From Jannaschia rubra (GTDB taxonomy: Bacteria > Pseudomonadota > Alphaproteobacteria > Rhodobacterales > Rhodobacteraceae), in NCBI RefSeq assembly GCF_001403735.1, contig NZ_CXPG01000027.1:18188-82187 (forward strand): DNA of 64,000 nt, given 5' to 3'. Under the pieces are notes generated by a model that ran no database searches, was not told the DNA's origin, and worked only from the letters and a program-made list of their open reading frames with translations. This document shows, one piece after another, positions 62,479 through 64,000 of the stretch. Each line of letters starts with the position of its first letter. The stretch's first letter is position 1. A program made the position numbers and the translations under genes.

Positions 62479-63435
62479 CTAGTGCCCCGTCTCTGGACGG
62501 AAGGTGCAGCCGACCCCTTCCAGGAACCCGCGCATCTGCGCCTCGTGATCGGCGCAGGCGGCCTCGATCCAGTCCGCGAACCGTCGCACGATCCGTCGGT
62601 TCAGGTGGCGCGGGGGGCAGACGAACCAGTAGGCGGGGAAGTCGATGACGGCGAAATCGGTGCAGAACGGCACCAGTTCACCCCGCTGCAACTCCGGCAG
62701 ACAGAGGGTGACGCTATCGAGTGCGATCCCTCCGCTCTGCTTGGCCAACTCGATGGCCATCGAGGACCGGTCGAAGCGGAACGGATAGGTCAGGTCCGGC
62801 ACCTCGATCCGGTTCGATGCGAGCCAGAGGTCCCAGCGGAAGAGCATCTTCACGCTGTCTATCAGGCGCGCGCGGCGAAGTTGTTCCTTGGGGTCGTCCG
62901 AATACCCCCGGAGCTCCTCGAGGTAGGCCGGGCTGCACATCGGCAGCACGAAGTCGTGCAGGAGGCAGGTCTCGGCAAGACCGGCCCATCCGCCGTGCCC
63001 GTAGCGCAGGTCGAAATCGACAAGCTCCGTCTCGAAGGCCGAGAAGTCCGGCGTCGCGTCGACCCGGATGTTCCAGTCGGGATTCTCGGCGGCAAAGCTC
63101 GCGATCCGTGGCCCCAGCCATCTCACGCCGAAACTGGGGCTGACGCGGATGGTCAGGTTCCGGACCGCCCGCTGGTGGGTGATCGCGCTCCGGGCGTTTC
63201 GGATCGCCCCGAAGGCCTGGGTCAGGGTCTGGAACAGGCGATCTCCCTCCAGCGTGAGGATCAGCCGCCGCTTCTCACGGCGGAACAGCTTGACCCCAAA
63301 CTGCGACTCCAGTTGGCCAAGCTGCTGGCTCACCGCCGACGGGGAGACCTCGAGTTCCTTGGCGGCCTTCGTGACGGTCCCGAGCCGGGCAACTGCCTCG
63401 AAGTACTCTGTTCCTTTCAAATTGAGGTCGCGCAC
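62479..63435 (-). CDS. LysR-family (GcvA-like) transcriptional regulator
   Basis: 318 aa. N-terminal winged HTH (FEAVARLGTVTKAAKELEVSPSAVSQQLGQLESQFGVKLFRREKRRLILT) and a co-inducer domain with GVRWLGPRIASFAAENPDWNIRVDA. Converges on the operon end with an 18-bp gap. Likely controls the catabolic operon in response to a pathway metabolite, although it is at the distal end. Confidence 0.92.
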   Translation of the reverse strand: MRDLNLKGTEYFEAVARLGTVTKAAKELEVSPSAVSQQLGQLESQFGVKLFRREKRRLILTLEGDRLFQTLTQAFGAIRNARSAITHQRAVRNLTIRVSPSFGVRWLGPRIASFAAENPDWNIRVDATPDFSAFETELVDFDLRYGHGGWAGLAETCLLHDFVLPMCSPAYLEELRGYSDDPKEQLRRARLIDSVKMLFRWDLWLASNRIEVPDLTYPFRFDRSSMAIELAKQSGGIALDSVTLCLPELQRGELVPFCTDFAVIDFPAYWFVCPPRHLNRRIVRRFADWIEAACADHEAQMRGFLEGVGCTFRPETGH

Positions 63436-63632
63436 GTAGTCCCTCGCTGGAACGGGGAGTCTTCAGATGACCATTCCCAATGGCAGACCGTATTCCAGCA
63501 TCAGAACGGTCTTCATCCGAAGGCCTTACACCCTGAATACCGTAGAGCGGAAACTCAGGAAGTACGCAGCATTTTGTAGGTCAGGCTCTGTACGGGCCTT
63601 CGCTACAACCTGCTCGAATGCCGGTTTTTAGC
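63436..63632. other. spacer between the LysR gene and IRR
   Basis: About 200 bp, less GC-rich than the rest. Holds the LysR promoter; no gene seen. Confidence 0.4.
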
Positions 63633-63668
63633 TTAGCGTAGGATTTCACACTCTGCTGCAAACGACCC
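63633..63668 (-). repeat. right terminal inverted repeat (IRR)
   Basis: Plus strand TTAGCGTAGGATTTCACACTC and ending GCAAACGACCC, the complement of IRL with two mismatches. Confidence 0.85.
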
Positions 63669-64000
63669 CCTCCTGACGGACCGCTGCCCGGTGGGCTGCG
63701 CGCATTGCTCGGTCGACTCGCGCGGGGACAGCCCGACCATCGCCGATTGCGACCTGTTCGGCCGCATCCTCGACTGGATCGCGCGGGAAGATGCCTTCGA
63801 CGTGGTCGCATTCTCGGGCGGGGAGCCCTTCGTCGAGCGGCGCGGCCTGACGCTGGCGTGCGACCGGCTCGTGGCGGCGGGCAAGCGCATCGTCCTTTTC
63901 CCCCGCGGCGGCTGGGCCCGGCAGGCCCGCACCCCCGCCCGGACCCGCCGCGCGCTGGAGCAGAGCACCACCGCCTCTCCCAGCCCCGACGCCCTCCACA
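63669..64000 (+). pseudogene. radical SAM protein, 5' end lost at the transposon end; 3' end beyond window
   Basis: Frame from IRR to the window edge encodes LTDRCPVGCAHCSVDS, the radical SAM [4Fe-4S] cysteines (Cx3Cx2C), and VVAFSGGEPFVERRGL, the GGEP SAM-binding motif. The sequence starts a few residues before the first cysteine; upstream frame codons are inverted-repeat sequence with a stop at 63634 and no start codon. The N-terminus was therefore removed by the insertion. Confidence 0.8.

Larger units (their letters stand above)
48144..63668. mobile_element. Tn3-family transposon carrying a catabolic operon (about 15.5 kb)
   Basis: Bounded by inverted repeats at 48144-48179 and 63633-63668 (34 of 36 bp identical). 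It carries divergent tnpR and tnpA and a nine-gene + strand operon plus a LysR regulator. No 5-bp target duplication is found (ATATC left, CCTCC right), and the flanks differ (intergenic left, broken radical SAM gene right). The ends may therefore come from different insertions joined by recombination or deletion. Confidence 0.75.

Noticed and set aside
1..64000. tRNA or rRNA genes and attachment sites
   Set aside because: None recognised by eye; no direct repeat flanking the accessory region was found, so an integrated-element boundary is not claimed.

Overview
The window is very GC-rich, with G or C at most third codon positions. Its gene content points to an alphaproteobacterium of the Rhodobacterales (Roseobacter/Paracoccus-like): a RepC replication initiator, a compact VirB1-VirB11 type IV secretion system, a VirD2-like MOBP relaxase with VirD4, and TRAP transporters. 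Most of the window reads as a conjugative plasmid, or a plasmid-derived island, that carries a large Tn3-family catabolic transposon at its right end.

Layout. 1-3810 (-) is the 5' part of a single-polypeptide Type ISP restriction-modification gene. 4202-21427 (+) is an accessory block: ArdC antirestriction protein, DUF6927 and DUF3768 proteins, a long ParB-like protein, a 1413-aa N6-methylase/Strawberry-notch helicase, a WGR protein, a secreted nuclease, a tandem DUF736 protein, a four-gene overlapping operon ending in a PAPS-reductase-like enzyme, a RES/Xre toxin-antitoxin pair and a DUF2493 protein. Ten of these genes share a two-hairpin leader whose stems differ in sequence but keep their pairing. 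21909-24802 is a SoxR regulator with its operator, diverging from EamA and MATE exporters. 24840-35951 (-) is a complete virB operon. 36253-39110 (+) holds two secreted unknowns, an orphan Phd antitoxin, a probable counter-transcribed RNA and repC. 39599-41519 holds a secreted unknown on + and a ParA/VirC1-like ATPase with a small partner on -. 41536-42190 holds an array of ATGC direct repeats and an oriT-like hairpin/nic region. 42242-46773 (+) is mobC-virD2-virD4. 46781-48097 holds a PIN/Phd toxin-antitoxin pair and a GNAT acetyltransferase.

48144-63668 is bounded by a 36-bp inverted repeat with 34 identities, of Tn5393/Tn3 type. It carries tnpR and tnpA plus a nine-gene operon: split transketolase, SDR dehydrogenase, TRAP DctPQM, 2-hydroxyacid dehydrogenase, glycerate 2-kinase and a second, full-length transketolase. 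A convergent LysR regulator closes it. Beyond the right repeat, to the window end, lies a radical SAM gene whose 5' end has been replaced by the transposon.

How it fits together. The relaxosome (MobC, VirD2 and possibly the ParA/VirC1 pair) would nick near 42184/42185 and VirD4 would pass the DNA to the VirB channel. ArdC and the DarB-like methylase/helicase could protect incoming DNA. RepC with its antisense RNA, the ParA system and two or three toxin-antitoxin loci would maintain the replicon. The transposon adds uptake of a probable sugar acid or other polyhydroxylated compound and its conversion through ketol transfer, hydroxypyruvate reduction and glycerate phosphorylation. The substrate cannot be read from sequence.
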